A DNA stretch of 64,000 nucleotides from Emergomyces orientalis (lineage: Eukaryota > Ascomycota > Eurotiomycetes > Onygenales > Ajellomycetaceae): NCBI GenBank assembly GCA_002110485.1, contig MOWL01000092.1, positions 431,515 to 495,514 of the forward strand. Direction: 5' to 3'. A program made the translations under genes and the position numbers. Below, in pieces: positions 33,500 through 45,396 of this stretch; position 1 is the stretch's first letter; every line of letters starts with the position of its first letter. The notes beneath the pieces were generated by a model. That model ran no database searches, had not been told where the DNA came from, and worked only from the letters and a program-made list of their open reading frames with translations.

Positions 33500-35900
33500 T
33501 TCTCATCCCATTCTCTTCTCTTCTTGAGGACAGCAGTTGCTGGTCCCCGGTAGCCCGAAGCCTCACAGAAACTGTTGCATACATTTATTAGTGCATGAGG
33601 TTTTTAATCCAGCAGTAAGCTCTCTTATTGCATGGTTTTCCTTGTTAGATAAAATAGATAGTTTCCCACATATCCCTGAGATTAAGTGGTGTATAATATA
33701 ATAATAATAAATAATATTCATTTCTTTTTTATCATGTATAAATTGTTCTTTTAATTATATATTCTGAGTTCATAAATATTTCAGTTACTTCTGAATCTAG
33801 TAGTGTACATGTGCTTTGCTCTTCTAAATTCACTTGAATTCTTAGATATGATAATTCTTTTATTACAGCTAACTGCTGACTCATTCTGCTTTTTCAGAGC
33901 ACTATTTCTGAAAAGTGTGATTATTTTTTACTGATTTTAGTATTTCTTTGAGATTCTCTGATGCTTCATCTTCTATTATTTTATATAAGATTTTGATGTT
34001 GTTGACATCTTTTTATCAATTCATGACTTTTTTTTATTATTATAATAATCTGATAATCTCTCTTCATGAATCTGAGTTTGCTCTATGATATTTTATATTA
34101 TAGCATTTTTTCAATCTCTGTTTTTCAACTTTATGTCAGTGAATTCTTTCTTTCTCTGATCATTGAATTAATTCTGTTAAGTATCACTGAGTTCTCAACT
34201 TGTGATAAATGTGATACAGTTCTGAATATTTGTAAGTAGTACAGTATATTCATGCTATTTCTTGATAATCTTCATGATCTTTATCTAGTCTTGAGTCATC
34301 TTATAATCATTACAGTATGAATATTGATTCAAATAAACTTCATCACTGTGAATTTTCTTTTTTTCATGAAACTCTAGAGTAGTATTTTTCTTTTATTTTA
34401 TTTTCTCTGTGAATCTCACAGTTGTCTTTTCAACACAATAATTATATTATTTCTGAGTATTCATAATTATCTTTTTTTAATTTTGTTTCTCATAGTTTGT
34501 TATAATTGTAATTCTCAAATCATTGAATTCAACACTTTATTTTCATATATTATTCTTGAAGCATTGCAATAATTGTTTGTCTATCAGAATTAATTAATTA
34601 TTGTTTAAATTCTGTTATAAGATTCTCATTGTCATCACTGTCTGTAAGAGATTTGTTGATGTTGCTGTTATATATCAGAATGAAAGTGTGAAGATATCTT
34701 TTTTTTCTAGAAAAATATTCTGAATTTTCTTTCTCTTTCAGATGTTCTAAGCAGTCAGTGTCAGTGCAAAAAGATCAATGTATTTTTGAATATTCTGAAT
34801 GCATTATATCTTTCACGTTTTGTAAGTCTTGTAATTCTTCTTTATCATCTTTCATACAAGTTGGACAGTCTATTATCTTGCAGTTGTAAAATATTTCATG
34901 ATAGAGATGATTAGCATCAGTTCACTGTCTTTCAATATCATTCTGTTGTGCTTGCAAGTGATAATCACAGTTACATCTGAATATTATATACTTTCTATAA
35001 TGAGAATGATCTTTTTCAGTCATATCTTTATTCATTTGTTTAATATGATAGTCACATTTCATGTACATGAGTTTGAATGTGAATAATTCATCTGTTCTGA
35101 GTTATTAATATTATTTTTTGTATTTTTTTCAGATTTATAGTTCATGATCTGTTCAGAAATTCTCTGTGACTTATTGTATATATTTCTTGCAATATTTATA
35201 TTCTTGTATAAGAAATTTCACACAATTTCTTCATTCTTGTTCTATTAAGATTGACTCTCAATTTCAGCTATATTAAGTAGAAATATCTTAACTAATCCCT
35301 TTATTAGATTCTTGTTCTTCTAATTCTCTTCAGTTAAATTTCAGAAATTCTGTTTTTATAATTCTTGTTTCTCAAGATTTCTTTTCTTTCTGTTTCATTG
35401 CTTTTAAATATTTTATGATTTGATATTCTTCTCTGATAGCTCTTAATTTTCAATCATTATAATTGTCATTATATTGTAAGCATTGTCTTGCTTGATGTTC
35501 AGATTTCTTATAAAAGAAATACAAGTTTTTTTTTCAGTAATGTTGTTTCTTGTTGTTCTTGTCCTGACAGAGTCTTGTGATAGCATCAAGTTTCATAGAT
35601 TATAATTTATATAAGTCATGACATTTTTTTTGTATTTTTTATATAATTTATATATTGATCTTTTTTCTTCATTCATCTTGCATAGAGTCTGTTGTCAATT
35701 TGCACTGCAGATTCTATCATTTTAGTCATAGACACTGATCATTCTGTTATTCTGAAAATCTTGTTTTTGACATCATCTTTCAGTTCTTGATAATATTATG
35801 CTGTTAAAGCTTCACTATTTCAGTTCAAATATAAACTGTATTGCTGAAAAACTGATATAAATTGTACTACTGATTTTATCTGTTTAAATGCAAAGATTTT
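33500..35900 (-). pseudogene. AT-mutated retroelement relic with a gag zinc knuckle
   Basis: This 2.4 kb is extremely AT-rich and has no long open frame. On the minus strand near 35525-35460 a frame reads YFFYKKSEHQARQC, which matches the CX2CX4HX4C knuckle if the first two Cys codons (TGY) became Tyr (TAY) by G-to-A change. Further along, near 34970-34830, the minus strand reads YHEIFYNCKIIDCPTC followed by acidic coiled-coil-like residues. This suggests a decayed retrotransposon, probably LTR class, on the minus strand. Class assignment is uncertain. Confidence 0.5.
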
Positions 35901-35904
35901 CTAC

Positions 35905-36420
35905 TTTAAACGTTCAAACGGTGAGCCGAAGGCCGGATGTCGACTAGCTCGACGGCTGCTTTAGGCCGATGTTTGTCCAATACTGCCACGCTCCACGCAC
36001 AGTGGACGCCCCCTGCGCGCTGCAAGCTCAATTCCACGCCCCAGGGTTCAGGTACAGAAAATGGATCCTCACCCACTGATGGAATGGGCGCTTGCATCCT
36101 CCTTTTTCAAACGTCACTCACTCTTCACCCATCTTGGGACCGCTGGCCAGATATGGCCCTCTCAGAGCTAACTATAAAGTCATGGCTCTCTTCTCTCCAG
36201 CGGGTGATCTGGTCACCCTCGCAATTCCAGCTTCCCTTCCCATCGAATCTTCTCCGCCCATCAACCCCTCGCCGCTCCCCAAGCTATCAAGTCGCGCTTG
36301 CCCACCCTTATATCCCTCCCATCACAACCAACGAGCTCTCTGTTCCTTCAACCATCCATCGCTGGCCCCTCCATCCCTATCCCTTCCCGTTCCTTCCTCT
36401 GGTCCTGTGCGGGACGAAGA
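35905..36420 (+). promoter_or_regulatory. GC-rich leader upstream of the DUF3435 gene
   Basis: At about 35905 the sequence changes within a few dozen bases from about 20% GC to GC-rich (AAACGGTGAGCCGAAGGCC). The 500 bases up to the ATG at 36421 are pyrimidine-rich near 36230-36400, typical of a fungal promoter and leader. An imperfect palindrome GTCGACTAGCTCGAC lies at 35939-35953. No element terminus could be identified. Confidence 0.45.
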
Positions 36421-38968
36421 ATGGCTCGTCGACGCCGCGTACTATCACCTGTCGACAGCGACAGCGGGGAAGACACGATGGACGTGGACGTGGACGATGG
36501 TGATGGTGACGATGATGATAGCGATGGCACGGCCTCCGATTCCAGCGGAGAGACCGACCTGACGGACCCAGCTGATTACAGGGAAGACGGCAAGAATGAC
36601 GCCAGCGATCTGGCTGGTCTGCTGGCGGGCGACGAGCACCTTCCAGAGTACTATATGGATATGATGACCGACCCGGACGGATCCTTACTCCAATACGATG
36701 AATACGCGCCTAACTCTCTGAAGCTGCTCGACCGCATCGAGCAGGAATGGTTCAAGTGAGTGTCTGGACTCCTCTCGCCCCGTCCTGGCCGCAATATCTT
36801 TCTAGTTTCTCACATGCTACACAGATTCTGCGCCTGCGTCAAACTGGACCCCAAGGAGACGTATCAGCGGATGGACGTAAAGAAGTTATACACTTTCTTC
36901 AGCTGGGTGCTGAATCAACGTCGCGGCAAGGGTGGGAGACGACGCCAGGGGCTCAAATACCAGAGCTCCCTAGAGACGTACTGGAAGATCTTCCGTCTGG
37001 TCTACGAGAGGGAGATGCAGGAGAAGATCAACCGGGAGATATCACTGAGGGTGATTAAAAATGTATACAACTTCTCCTTCCCGTGTTCCCCTCAGCACCT
37101 GGACTCCTGTCCGGTGGCTGAATCGTTTCACGGTACTGACCCGGGGCCTGCTTGCGTTCAAGGTGATCCCAAAACTGGCGCGGCTCTACCGTCTCAAGAA
37201 GGGGCGCCGGAAGAAGTCGGTTGTATATCTGGACGACCTCGTCAAGGTCGTCGAGACGACCATCACCACCACCAAGAAGAAGTTCGGTCACGGCCGGCAA
37301 CGGATCCTGCTCTGCCTGTTCTTCCAGCTGGCCGGGTTCTCGGCCAATCGACCGCAGGCGTTGCTGAATCTGTGCTACCGGCACATCAAGATCACCCTCC
37401 TGAAGGACCCCGACAGCGGGCCCAATAACATCCTGATCGAGTTTACCGTTGAATTCGCCAAAACATTCCTTGGAGAGAAGGAGGAGTAGGTGGACGCGTC
37501 CGCTCCGACCCGTACTGGCGAACTGTGACTGACCACCCACCTGTGAATCTAGGACCACATTTATAGTCCCGGAGATCATCTTCGACCCGTCTCTGGTTCT
37601 CAGCCCCCACGTCACCCTTCTTGGGCTGCTGTTCGCCGATCACGCATTCGCCCCTCTCGACGGCGAGAGGGTTCTCACTTCGGCACGACAATTCGTCGAC
37701 CTGAAGATACCGGAAGATACCTACCAACTCGAGCTCCACCTTAACCCAGCCCTGAACGATGTCCCAGTGTTCCGGAAGTCTGAGCGGACACTGAAAGCGA
37801 TCAAGATATCCGCCACTGACGCGCTGACGTACGGCACCATCAAACCCTGGATCAGGCGGATCGGGGAGATATCTGCGTTCCGCGACATCGTCCGACCGTA
37901 CAGTCTGCGGTATGGTGCCGGCAAGGCGTTAGATAACAGCGGTAAGTCCCGATCGGGGAGAAGACTTTGGCTTCCGATCTCTGGTCACTCATCATCTTCT
38001 ATTGTACAGGGCACGTCAGCGAAGCTGTTCGCAGTCTGATCTTCCAGCACTCAGACCCCCGTACGTTCCTCAAATACTATCTCCACAGGACGGTGGACAA
38101 GGACGTTCGCGCCATCGTCCAGGGTCTGGACCCGCAGGAACATATCATGCGCGCCGCGTGCCGGATGCTCCGCTCTGTCAATCCGCACCGGCCGCAGGAA
38201 CTGACCACGGCCCAGTCGAGGTCGGTCAACCAGCAGCCCCACATCCAGGAGCTCATCCGGAAACGCGATCTGCTCAGCAGACGCCTTGGGCGACCCCTCA
38301 AGAAGCACAAGGGGACAGTCAAGTACGAGCTCCACAAGAAGATCACCTGTGAGCTGGCAGGCGCACGCCAGCGGGCGAGAGACAAACTCCTACGTGATGT
38401 ACAGGAAAAATTTGACTTCGAGGAGCCCCTGCGCGAGATCAAGCGACAGCTGTCCGGGATTGAGGTCTCAAAGACATTCGGTGAGTCTCGTAGCACCAAT
38501 GAAAATATCCCGCCCCTGCAGCAGCGAATGATATCGGCGCTTCTCACCCTGCCCTGCGAGACGCTGCGAGACGAGATGCTTCGGCGCACTGAGGGGATCG
38601 ACGCGGTTGCGGCATACTGCCTCTTCGAGGAGGGGGATACTTGCCGACTCCCGCGTGACAAGAGACCTACCGCCCTGGCGCTTCAGAGGGTCAGGGTGGA
38701 GGTGCACATTCCTCCGCCTCCCAGCCAGAGGGAGATCGCAGTGGGGGCCGTGATGAAGGACCATCGGCCACTCTACTGCTTCATCTGTCTGGATAAATTC
38801 TCTACCCATGGTGGGGTGACCAAGCACCTCGGACGAAAACACCTCCAGCGCATCAAGCCTGGAGACACAATCAGATGCCCGCGCTGCGATGTGGTCCTCG
38901 AGAGCAAGATGGAGCTTCAGAGCCACGCCTACCATGTTCACAGCACAGTTAGCCCAGACGACCCGTAG
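36421..38968 (+). CDS. DUF3435 tyrosine-recombinase-like protein with C-terminal C2H2 fingers (743 residues)
   Basis: Five exons fit in phase: 36421-36755, 36825-37050, 37163-37485, 37553-37941 and 38010-38968. Residues 1-50 are basic then very acidic. The helical N-terminal part (WFKFCACVKLDP, KLYTFFSWVLNQRRGK) is typical of DUF3435. Candidate catalytic residues of a tyrosine recombinase are present: Arg near 250 (FSANRPQALLNL), Arg near 413 (YSLRYGAGKAL), His near 437 (FQHSDPRTF) and Tyr near 446 (LKYYLHR). Two C2H2 fingers end the protein (CFICLDKF ... HLGRKH and CPRCDVVL ... HAYHVH). The family includes Starship captain recombinases, which integrate large elements. The frame is intact and GC-rich while its left neighbour is AT-mutated. 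Confidence 0.92.
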
Positions 38969-40363
38969 CCACTTAGGCTCTCTCTCTTGCATCTACAAAT
39001 ACTCCCCACGACCCCGTGGTTGTGTTCCATCACCCCATTATCCCTCTGTATGTTTGCAATCTCTGCTTCCACTGTGTCAAGAGCATATACCCATAGAAAT
39101 ACCAATTAAATGAACCATGCCGTACTGCTCAAAATTATATGCGCCCGACGAATATATATATAGTTATCCCTAGAAAATGCACGCCCACACAAGCTTCTAT
39201 ACATAACCGCTCACGATGTCGGTTTCCTTCCATACACAACCGAAATAGGCACATATAGATGAAGAGAACGATCAGCCAGGGCTTCCCGTAACTTGGCTAT
39301 AGTACATGCACCCCCACCAAGTTCCAACCCATTACCCTCGTCAACAGCGCCAAAGCCCATCCATGAGCACCTTATCCTTCACCCACGGGCACAAGGCATT
39401 GCTCGAGGATGGCTGGGCCGTGCATAGGGGACCCGGGGGGGGGCCTGAAACGCCCTAAACCAACCATGACTGTGGCAAGGTCCGATTCTATCAACCTCCC
39501 ATCTCCACACCACCCAATCGTCCAGCACAGAGACCCAGCCCCACCGACGCTTCCTTTTCCCTATCCTGTCCGCCACAGCACCCCTTCGACAGGATTTTGG
39601 AGGAGATCTCGTCGAATGACGGGGGCCAAACTCTCGGCGGGAGCCGGAGAAATACCAATGAGCATGCCACCGCCCCCTCTGGATCGGATCCGAGTGGTTT
39701 TCCAGTGACTGCCTTGATATGCCTGTCAAGGCAGATACGGCTGTGGAAAGTGTCCCTCAAGTGGCTGGGTCAAATTCCCGGATACAATTCTGGAGTACCT
39801 TGTTGCATGGAGGTATACAAGCAACCGCGGAGCGATTTGATACCAGGCTGCGAGGAGTTGGTCATAGAATTCCCTGCAGAGTGGAAGGACAAACAGCCTT
39901 CACTGACTACGAAGATTGTTCTCCCCATCTCACTCCGGGCCCATCCGGTTCTAGGGCTTCTTCCTAGGGTCTCGGGGTGTTGACTATCAGTGAAAACTCT
40001 GCGACGCTATTCCCCTCCACATGTTCGGGGAGGCTTATTGGCTCCCAACAGATGAGACAGCACAGCCTGAGCTCGCGTGACTGCTTCCCCGGCCCTGGGT
40101 ATATATATGGGTTTCCTCCCGCCTTGGATCCATCTTTCTTTCAATTCCTTTTCCACTTCCCATCCTACAACGCGCCGAGACTGAAACCCGCCGAGAGGCC
40201 TTTGTGTACCCAAAGGCGACCGAGCGCACATAAAAGAACCTGTTTTCCCCCACTGGTGCTCTTCATCATTCTTCTTTCTACAGCCTCACATCTGGAGTCA
40301 CCTCCTTGCATCACGAGCCGTTCTTAGTGAGCGGCATTTCCCAGGCAAACCCATTTTTCAATC
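38969..40363. other. Region between the DUF3435 gene and the RING gene
   Basis: Ordinary GC content. A plus frame at 39597-39983 (128 codons) and overlapping frames at 39379-39967 were examined; none shows a family motif or splice structure, so no gene is called. A run of nine G bases lies at 39433-39441. The left 150 bases are presumably the 3' UTR of the recombinase gene. Confidence 0.4.
40100..40108 (+). promoter_or_regulatory. Candidate TATA box of the RING gene
   Basis: TATATATAT sits in an otherwise GC-rich stretch 256 bases before the start codon and is followed by pyrimidine-rich leader sequence. The spacing fits a promoter with a 200-base leader. This is inference from composition only. 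Confidence 0.35.
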
Positions 40364-40950
40364 ATGGCGTCAGCTGATAGTCCTCGCGATGGGCTTCATA
40401 ACACTATCATCATCAGTTCAGATGCGGAGATGGATGAACACCAGTCCCCAGCGCGAAAGTTGCGAAGAAAGAGACCCCGCACAGACTACAGCTATTCAGT
40501 GTATGAGGCTCTATTTGATGACTCAGCGCCCTCCGAACTGTGGCAGCCACCGAAAAAACGTAAAATACCCAACTTGGACACGGTTTTGGTAAGACTCTTC
40601 CTCATGTGGCTCATGGTGGGGCTCTTTCTTTGCTGATATTGAGATAGGAAACCGCGAACCAAGGAATTCATGACATTTTTGAGGCGGAGCATGCGAAGAG
40701 AAAAGCGCTGGAGGAAGAAGTGCAGCATCTTCGTGCAGAAATGACCAGAAAGGATGGGCTGGTCGGCGAGCTTGAGACTGAAATCCGTGAGCTGAAGCAT
40801 CAATGTCAATGTCGGATCTGTTATACCATTCCATCAGGGTGGAGGACCCTTCTGTGTGGGCATCGGTATTGCCCAAAATGCCTTCCCCCCATTGGCGCAA
40901 CCTGCGGAACATGTCGTCAGGTTATCACTGGTGTTATCAAGAGCTACTAG
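40364..40950 (+). CDS. Small RING-finger protein (175 residues)
   Basis: Two exons, 40364-40588 and 40648-40950, join in phase 0 across a 59-base intron (GTAAGA ... GCTGATATT ... GATAG). The N-terminal 75 residues are charged, with basic clusters KLRRKRPR and PPKKRK that could be nuclear localisation signals. Residues about 85-125 form a coiled coil (KRKALEEEVQHLRAEMTRKD). A C-terminal RING-like module follows: CQCRIC, LLCGHRYCPKCL and CGTCR, ending ITGVIKSY. RING proteins of this kind are usually E3 ubiquitin ligases. The first half of the RING is compact, so zinc ligation should be checked by alignment. Confidence 0.8.
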
Positions 40951-41174
40951 GTAGAAATCTTTATGGCGAAAAATCATGGGTGGAGAGAGGCGGAAGAATT
41001 GGAGGCATGTTGATTGCTTAATCAAAGCCAAGCCAAGCCTCGCTGGGGTCTTTGGCGTTCCGTCTGGCCTGCCCTTTTTTGGCTTGGCCTTCTATGTTCG
41101 TTGTTTATTTAGGAGTCCTCATGGAATCTTTGTTTGAGGAGATTTTAATGTGTAGAGAGGATCTACTCTAATTG

Positions 41175-41640
41175 ACCATGTGATATACCCTGCCGTGATT
41201 GGGAGACCGGCTTTTTCGACTCTCAACTTCTGGAAGGCGTCCGCGACATTCGTCGCTCGCTCGGGCCTGTTGCAGGGTACGACTACTGAATCAATTGCTG
41301 GCAATCTCCACTCTGGCTAATAGCTTGACATGTTTTAAAGCCCTTTCAATGCCTTTTGATATAAACTATTTGGACCGTTTTGATGAATCCTTGATGTTCC
41401 TAAGCGGAAGCACGAGTTCTCTTAGAACGGTATTGATACGGTTTTGCAACCTTGACGGTCCGGACCAGACGGACGCCAAGGCGTGACTTTGACAGAGATG
41501 ATTGGTGGATTTTTTCATTCTGACTACTGTGTAGAAGGAACCGGAAGGAACCAGAAGAACTCATGCAACCAGGCTCCGGCCTTCATCCCAGCAATTCAGC
41601 TGCATTTTGTCTTTTCTCCATTTTTATTATCATATCTTCA
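41175..41640 (+). repeat. Dispersed repeat family, copy 1 (internally deleted)
   Basis: It matches 43292-43885 along its length, from ACCATGTGATATACCC to TTATTATCATATCTTCA. It lacks two internal blocks present in the other copy: about 40 bases after GAGACCGGCT, and about 110 bases after GCTCGCTCGG. Without them the coding-like frame of the longer copy is broken. Parts also recur at 48.57-48.76 kb. The repeat's nature is unknown. Confidence 0.75.
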
Positions 41641-41662
41641 TTTTACATAGGATTGATTACCT

Positions 41663-42104
41663 AAGCCAGTAGCTTCCCCAAGCCAGTAGCTTCCCTAAGC
41701 CAGCAGTCTCCCTAAGCCAGTAGCTTCCCCAAGCCAGCAGTTTCCCCAAGCCAGCAGTTTCCCCAAGCCAGCAGTCTCCCTAAGCCAGCAGTCTCCCTAA
41801 GCCAGCAGTCTCCCTAAGCCAGCAGTCTCCCTAAGCCAGTAGCTTCCCCAAGCCAGCAGTTTCCCCAAGCCAGCAGTTTCCCCAAGCCAGCAGTCTCCCT
41901 AAGCCAGCAGTCTCCCTAAGCCAGCAGTCTCCCTAAGCCAGTAGCTTCCCCAAGCCAGCAGTTTCCCCAAGCCAGCAGTTTCCCCAAGCCAGCAGTTTCC
42001 CCAAGCCAGCAGTCTCCCTAAGCCAGCAGTCTCCCTAAGCCAGTAGCTTCCCCAAGCCAGCAGTTTCCCCAAGCCAGCAGTTTCCCCAAGCCAGCAGTCT
42101 CCCT
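41663..42104. repeat. 17-bp minisatellite, 26 units with higher-order pattern
   Basis: Exactly 26 uninterrupted units of 17 bases (442 bases) share AAGCCAGYAGYYTCCCY. After the first three, units fall into three variants: A (TAGCTTCCCC), B (CAGTTTCCCC) and C (CAGTCTCCCT). From unit 4 the order is ABB CCCC ABB CCC ABBB CC ABB C, that is one A, two or three B, then one to four C, repeated four times. Two stray units occur at 44330-44358. Confidence 0.95.
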
Positions 42105-43291
42105 CTACAGATCTACCCCCGAGAGTAGTTTTGAGAAAGATGGTTATTATGAAGTTTGATTGATCCGTCTACTAACTGTAATACTTTAGTTTGTTAAGGG
42201 TTATTAAAGTAGGTTTAATAGCAGACAAAAGGGATTTCTTGCTAAATTATGGTTTCCCAGCATAAAGGCAGTTTCTCTTGCTTCTGTCGAGTGTTACAAG
42301 CGATCGGGCATTCTAGTAAGTGTTATTATAACCGCGGAAAGGCACGGCCTGTACAAAGACAGAAGAACCATTACCATCTGCTGAAAGCCAAATAGAGATA
42401 TTGCAAAAAGATCTAAAAGTCTTAGGCCCATTTGGAATCATTACATGCTATAAAGCCGCCTGCAACCTTGTTTGTAGAAACCTACACATAATCACTGATG
42501 AACTCCTTGATAAGTTTCTGGGAAACAGAGGCGGGATCAATTTGCTGTCAGTTCTCTTCAGCTTGCTGAGGGGTTAGCTTTGTCGCAGCCGCTAGCCTAG
42601 TCACCCATATGGGTCATTTTACTTTTAAATGTGGTCATCCTGGTCATTCAAAAGGTATGAGAATTTTACACTCTAGGAAATTCTCTGAGTTTACTGTGGA
42701 TCCATAATGCTTGTTCTTTTCTTGCTATCTCTGCCATAAAAGCATTCTGCTATAAAAGCATCTGGAAGGTTCTCTAACAATATGCGGCTACGGAAAGATG
42801 AAATACATCATGAAGATTATGCTGACAAAACTGTACAACTCTTAAATCCAGCTTACACACTTATTGCTGATGAATTCATCTTCTGAGGAGGTCCTTCAAC
42901 CCGTGTAAGATTCATAAAATGTAGAGTCTATGTGATGTGGCGCAGTCGCAGTAAGCGCCGCATCATCATCGACTACGAATTAGTCGTACCTACATCCCAA
43001 AGGTCAGTGACGCCGCGGTGCAAAGAACGTTGAATGTTACTCAAATTTTCAGCCGGAAAAACCTTCGGCGTAGGTCAAGCTTTGAGACATGCCATGGTTC
43101 AAAAGTTGAACGTGGTTCCAAATTCAACACAAGTATTTTTTGACCCACGTTCAACTTCCGAGCAATATTTTTGAACCACGTTCAACTTTTATGTTTCATG
43201 AATTTGGCTTAGCGCCTGCATATGCTCGGAATGGTTGGGGCGGCGTGCAGGAGAGGCCACATGCATTGTTGATCGTCTGGTTTAACCAAAC
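42105..43291. other. Noncoding patchwork with a possible gag scrap and a hairpin
   Basis: No gene is supported. Near 42620-42655 the plus strand reads FKCGHPGHSKG, like half of a retroviral-type zinc knuckle, which hints at a retroelement fragment. Near 43101-43190 two 18-base arms (AAAAGTTGAACGTGGTTC and its exact complement) face each other across 54 bases, with a third partial copy of the motif between them. Confidence 0.35.
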
Positions 43292-43885
43292 ACCATGTGA
43301 TATACCCTGCCGTGATTGGGAGACCGGCTCTTCCAACCGTGTCGACCCAGTGGTGCGTTCAGCAGCTTTTCGACTCTCAACTTCTGGAAGGGGTCCGCGA
43401 CATTCGTCGCTCGCTCGGGGCTGTGAGCCTCATCACCCTTACTGGGCATGAAGGCCGCAAAGTCGAGCTGTGTGATGGGCCGTGTGGTTCGAAATACAGA
43501 AATGTACTGTGGTTGACTGGTTGGTCCCCCAACCTCCATCGGGATATGCAGGGTACGACTACTGAATCAATTGCTGGCAATCTCCACTCTGGCTAATAGC
43601 TTGACAAGCTTTAAAGCCCCTTCAAGGCCTTTTGCTATAGACTATTTGGACCGTTTTGACGAATCCTTGATGTTCCTAAGTGGAAGCACGAGTCTCTTAG
43701 AACGGTATTGATACGGTTTTGCGACCTTGACGGTCCTTGGATGGCGGTTGATTGGTGGATTCATTTACTCTGACCAGATGGAACCGGAAGGAACCAGAAG
43801 GATTCATGCAACTTAGGCTCCAATCTCCATCCCAGCAATTCAGCTGCATCTTTGTCTTTTTTCCATTTTTATTATCATATCTTCA
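43292..43885 (+). repeat. Dispersed repeat family, copy 2 (longer)
   Basis: This is the fuller copy of the repeat at 41175. It contains an open frame of 99 codons (43297-43596), including VIGRPALPTVSTQWCVQQLF and LWLTGWSPNLHRDMQ, which has a protein-like look but no family I recognise. The first copy's deletions break this frame. The last third, from about 43600, is noncoding in both copies. Confidence 0.7.
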
Positions 43886-45168
43886 TCTGGCTTCGAAACC
43901 TGCTTCTATAACAGAATTATTAGAATCTCCTTGTGAGAAAGTATCCATCTTTTTACATTGAATTGATTGCCTGGCGACATTGGATTGCTGGGGACTATAC
44001 TTGAAAAAAGTGGGTTGTCAGTGACTCAAGCCTGTAAGCTTAATGAGAAGAGTTTCTCAAGAGTGATATAGTCTTGTTGTAGAGTAAGAGCTATACTATT
44101 TAACTCATGACACAATTTTTCATATGAAATCAGACACAGAATAGGATACAATCTATGTTGATAAGCATATGAATTGAGACTTGAAGATCATGTCCTGATT
44201 CAACTCTATCATGAAGAATGATCCAGAAGAACTCTTCTAGATCTGTCATAGTCTTGTGTAAATTGTCTCAAGACAAAACCAGTCACAAGACCTGTGATCT
44301 GTTCGTGCTGTCATCTGACCTCTCGAATGAGCCAGAAGTTTCCCCAAGCCAGCAGTCATCTGACATAGCCCATCTTCCCATCATTCGAAAATGGCCCTGT
44401 GACAAAGTTTAACTTGTACATTCTGCCGCACATTTAGGCCAGAAAGAGCCATGTATAGGTATGATGCTTACCTTTCTATTTGCAAGGGCTTCCGTTGTAA
44501 TCAGGAACCTCGCCTTTGCAGAACCTATGGAGGTCAAGGTTAAAAGTAGGGGACCTCGTAGATTCTCTCAGCGGGCTCCTCTCTCCTGCTTCGGGAAAGC
44601 TCGAGGTAGCATCCATTACAAGAGAATAACTTTGTGAAACATGAAGACTTGAGAACTTCCACTCAAATCAAGTAACTTCATGTGTCTAGAAATATCTCAA
44701 GGCGAGCTCACTGAGTCGCATAGCAACTTGGGAGAATCATCATACCCATAGAAGCCTCCTATAAGCGTGTACTTGTTAACTTCACAACTCTGACGAGTTA
44801 ACCGAGTAGGAAGAATCATCATATCTATGGCGATGTCGCTTTGTAGACATTTGCTTCAATTGATCAATGTCCCGCACGGAGCCCAGGAGCCTTTTGTCCG
44901 AGATGAGTCTACTCTTAGTGGCAAACTTCCAAGTCTTTCCAAATGCACAGCATAATTCTCCAGACAATTGTCTGATTATCTTGAATGTGTTTTCGTCTCT
45001 ACAATTCTATAAATTTTTGAATGATGACCTTGCATTTCACCCTCTATTCTTACTTGAGGATGTGTCAACCAGCGCTAGGATGGTCACGATCATTTTCAAG
45101 GCTCGTAAGGGAATTGGGTCAACACTTATAAGATAACTATTAACCCGTCCGAGCCTTCTGACCTGCCC
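43886..45168. other. Repeat-derived patchwork without a called gene
   Basis: Frames here are short and interrupted. A minus frame at 44782-44967 (ISDKRLLGSVRDIDQLKQM) could be a retroelement scrap. Two units of the 17-bp minisatellite sit at 44330-44358, 2.2 kb from the main array. Nothing else could be assigned. Confidence 0.35.
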
Positions 45169-45396
45169 ATGGTGGAGCGAATGGCTAAGAAGGATGCTCG
45201 GAACCGACAGGCAACCTTCTATGACAAGGACCTGAAACCGATCGCTCCTTTACAGTGCTTTGACGCGGCGATCGAAGACGGGACCAACACCATCTTCATG
45301 GTGTTTGGCGGGGAGTTGAACCTCGACGAAGAGATGGTAGCATCTGTGTCAAACAGCAAACAAAAACAAGAGAAAAAGACCAAGCGTCGTGCGTGA
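45169..45396 (+). other. Short coding-like frame, 75 codons
   Basis: Begins MVERMAKKDARNRQATFYDK and ends in a basic tail KQEKKTKRRA. The composition is protein-like (PLQCFDAAIEDGTNTIFMV), and coding character may extend upstream in the same frame (NPSEPSDLP). There is no recognisable family. It could be the end of a decayed transposon gag or of a broken host gene. Confidence 0.25.

Noticed and set aside
39379..39983. Possible gene between the DUF3435 and RING genes (128-codon plus frame and overlapping frames)
   Set aside because: No motif and no consistent frame. Different frames look equally plausible over different parts, which is expected of GC-rich noncoding DNA.
41663..42104. CRISPR-like array
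   Set aside because: Units are contiguous 17-mers without spacers, in a eukaryotic genome; it is a minisatellite.
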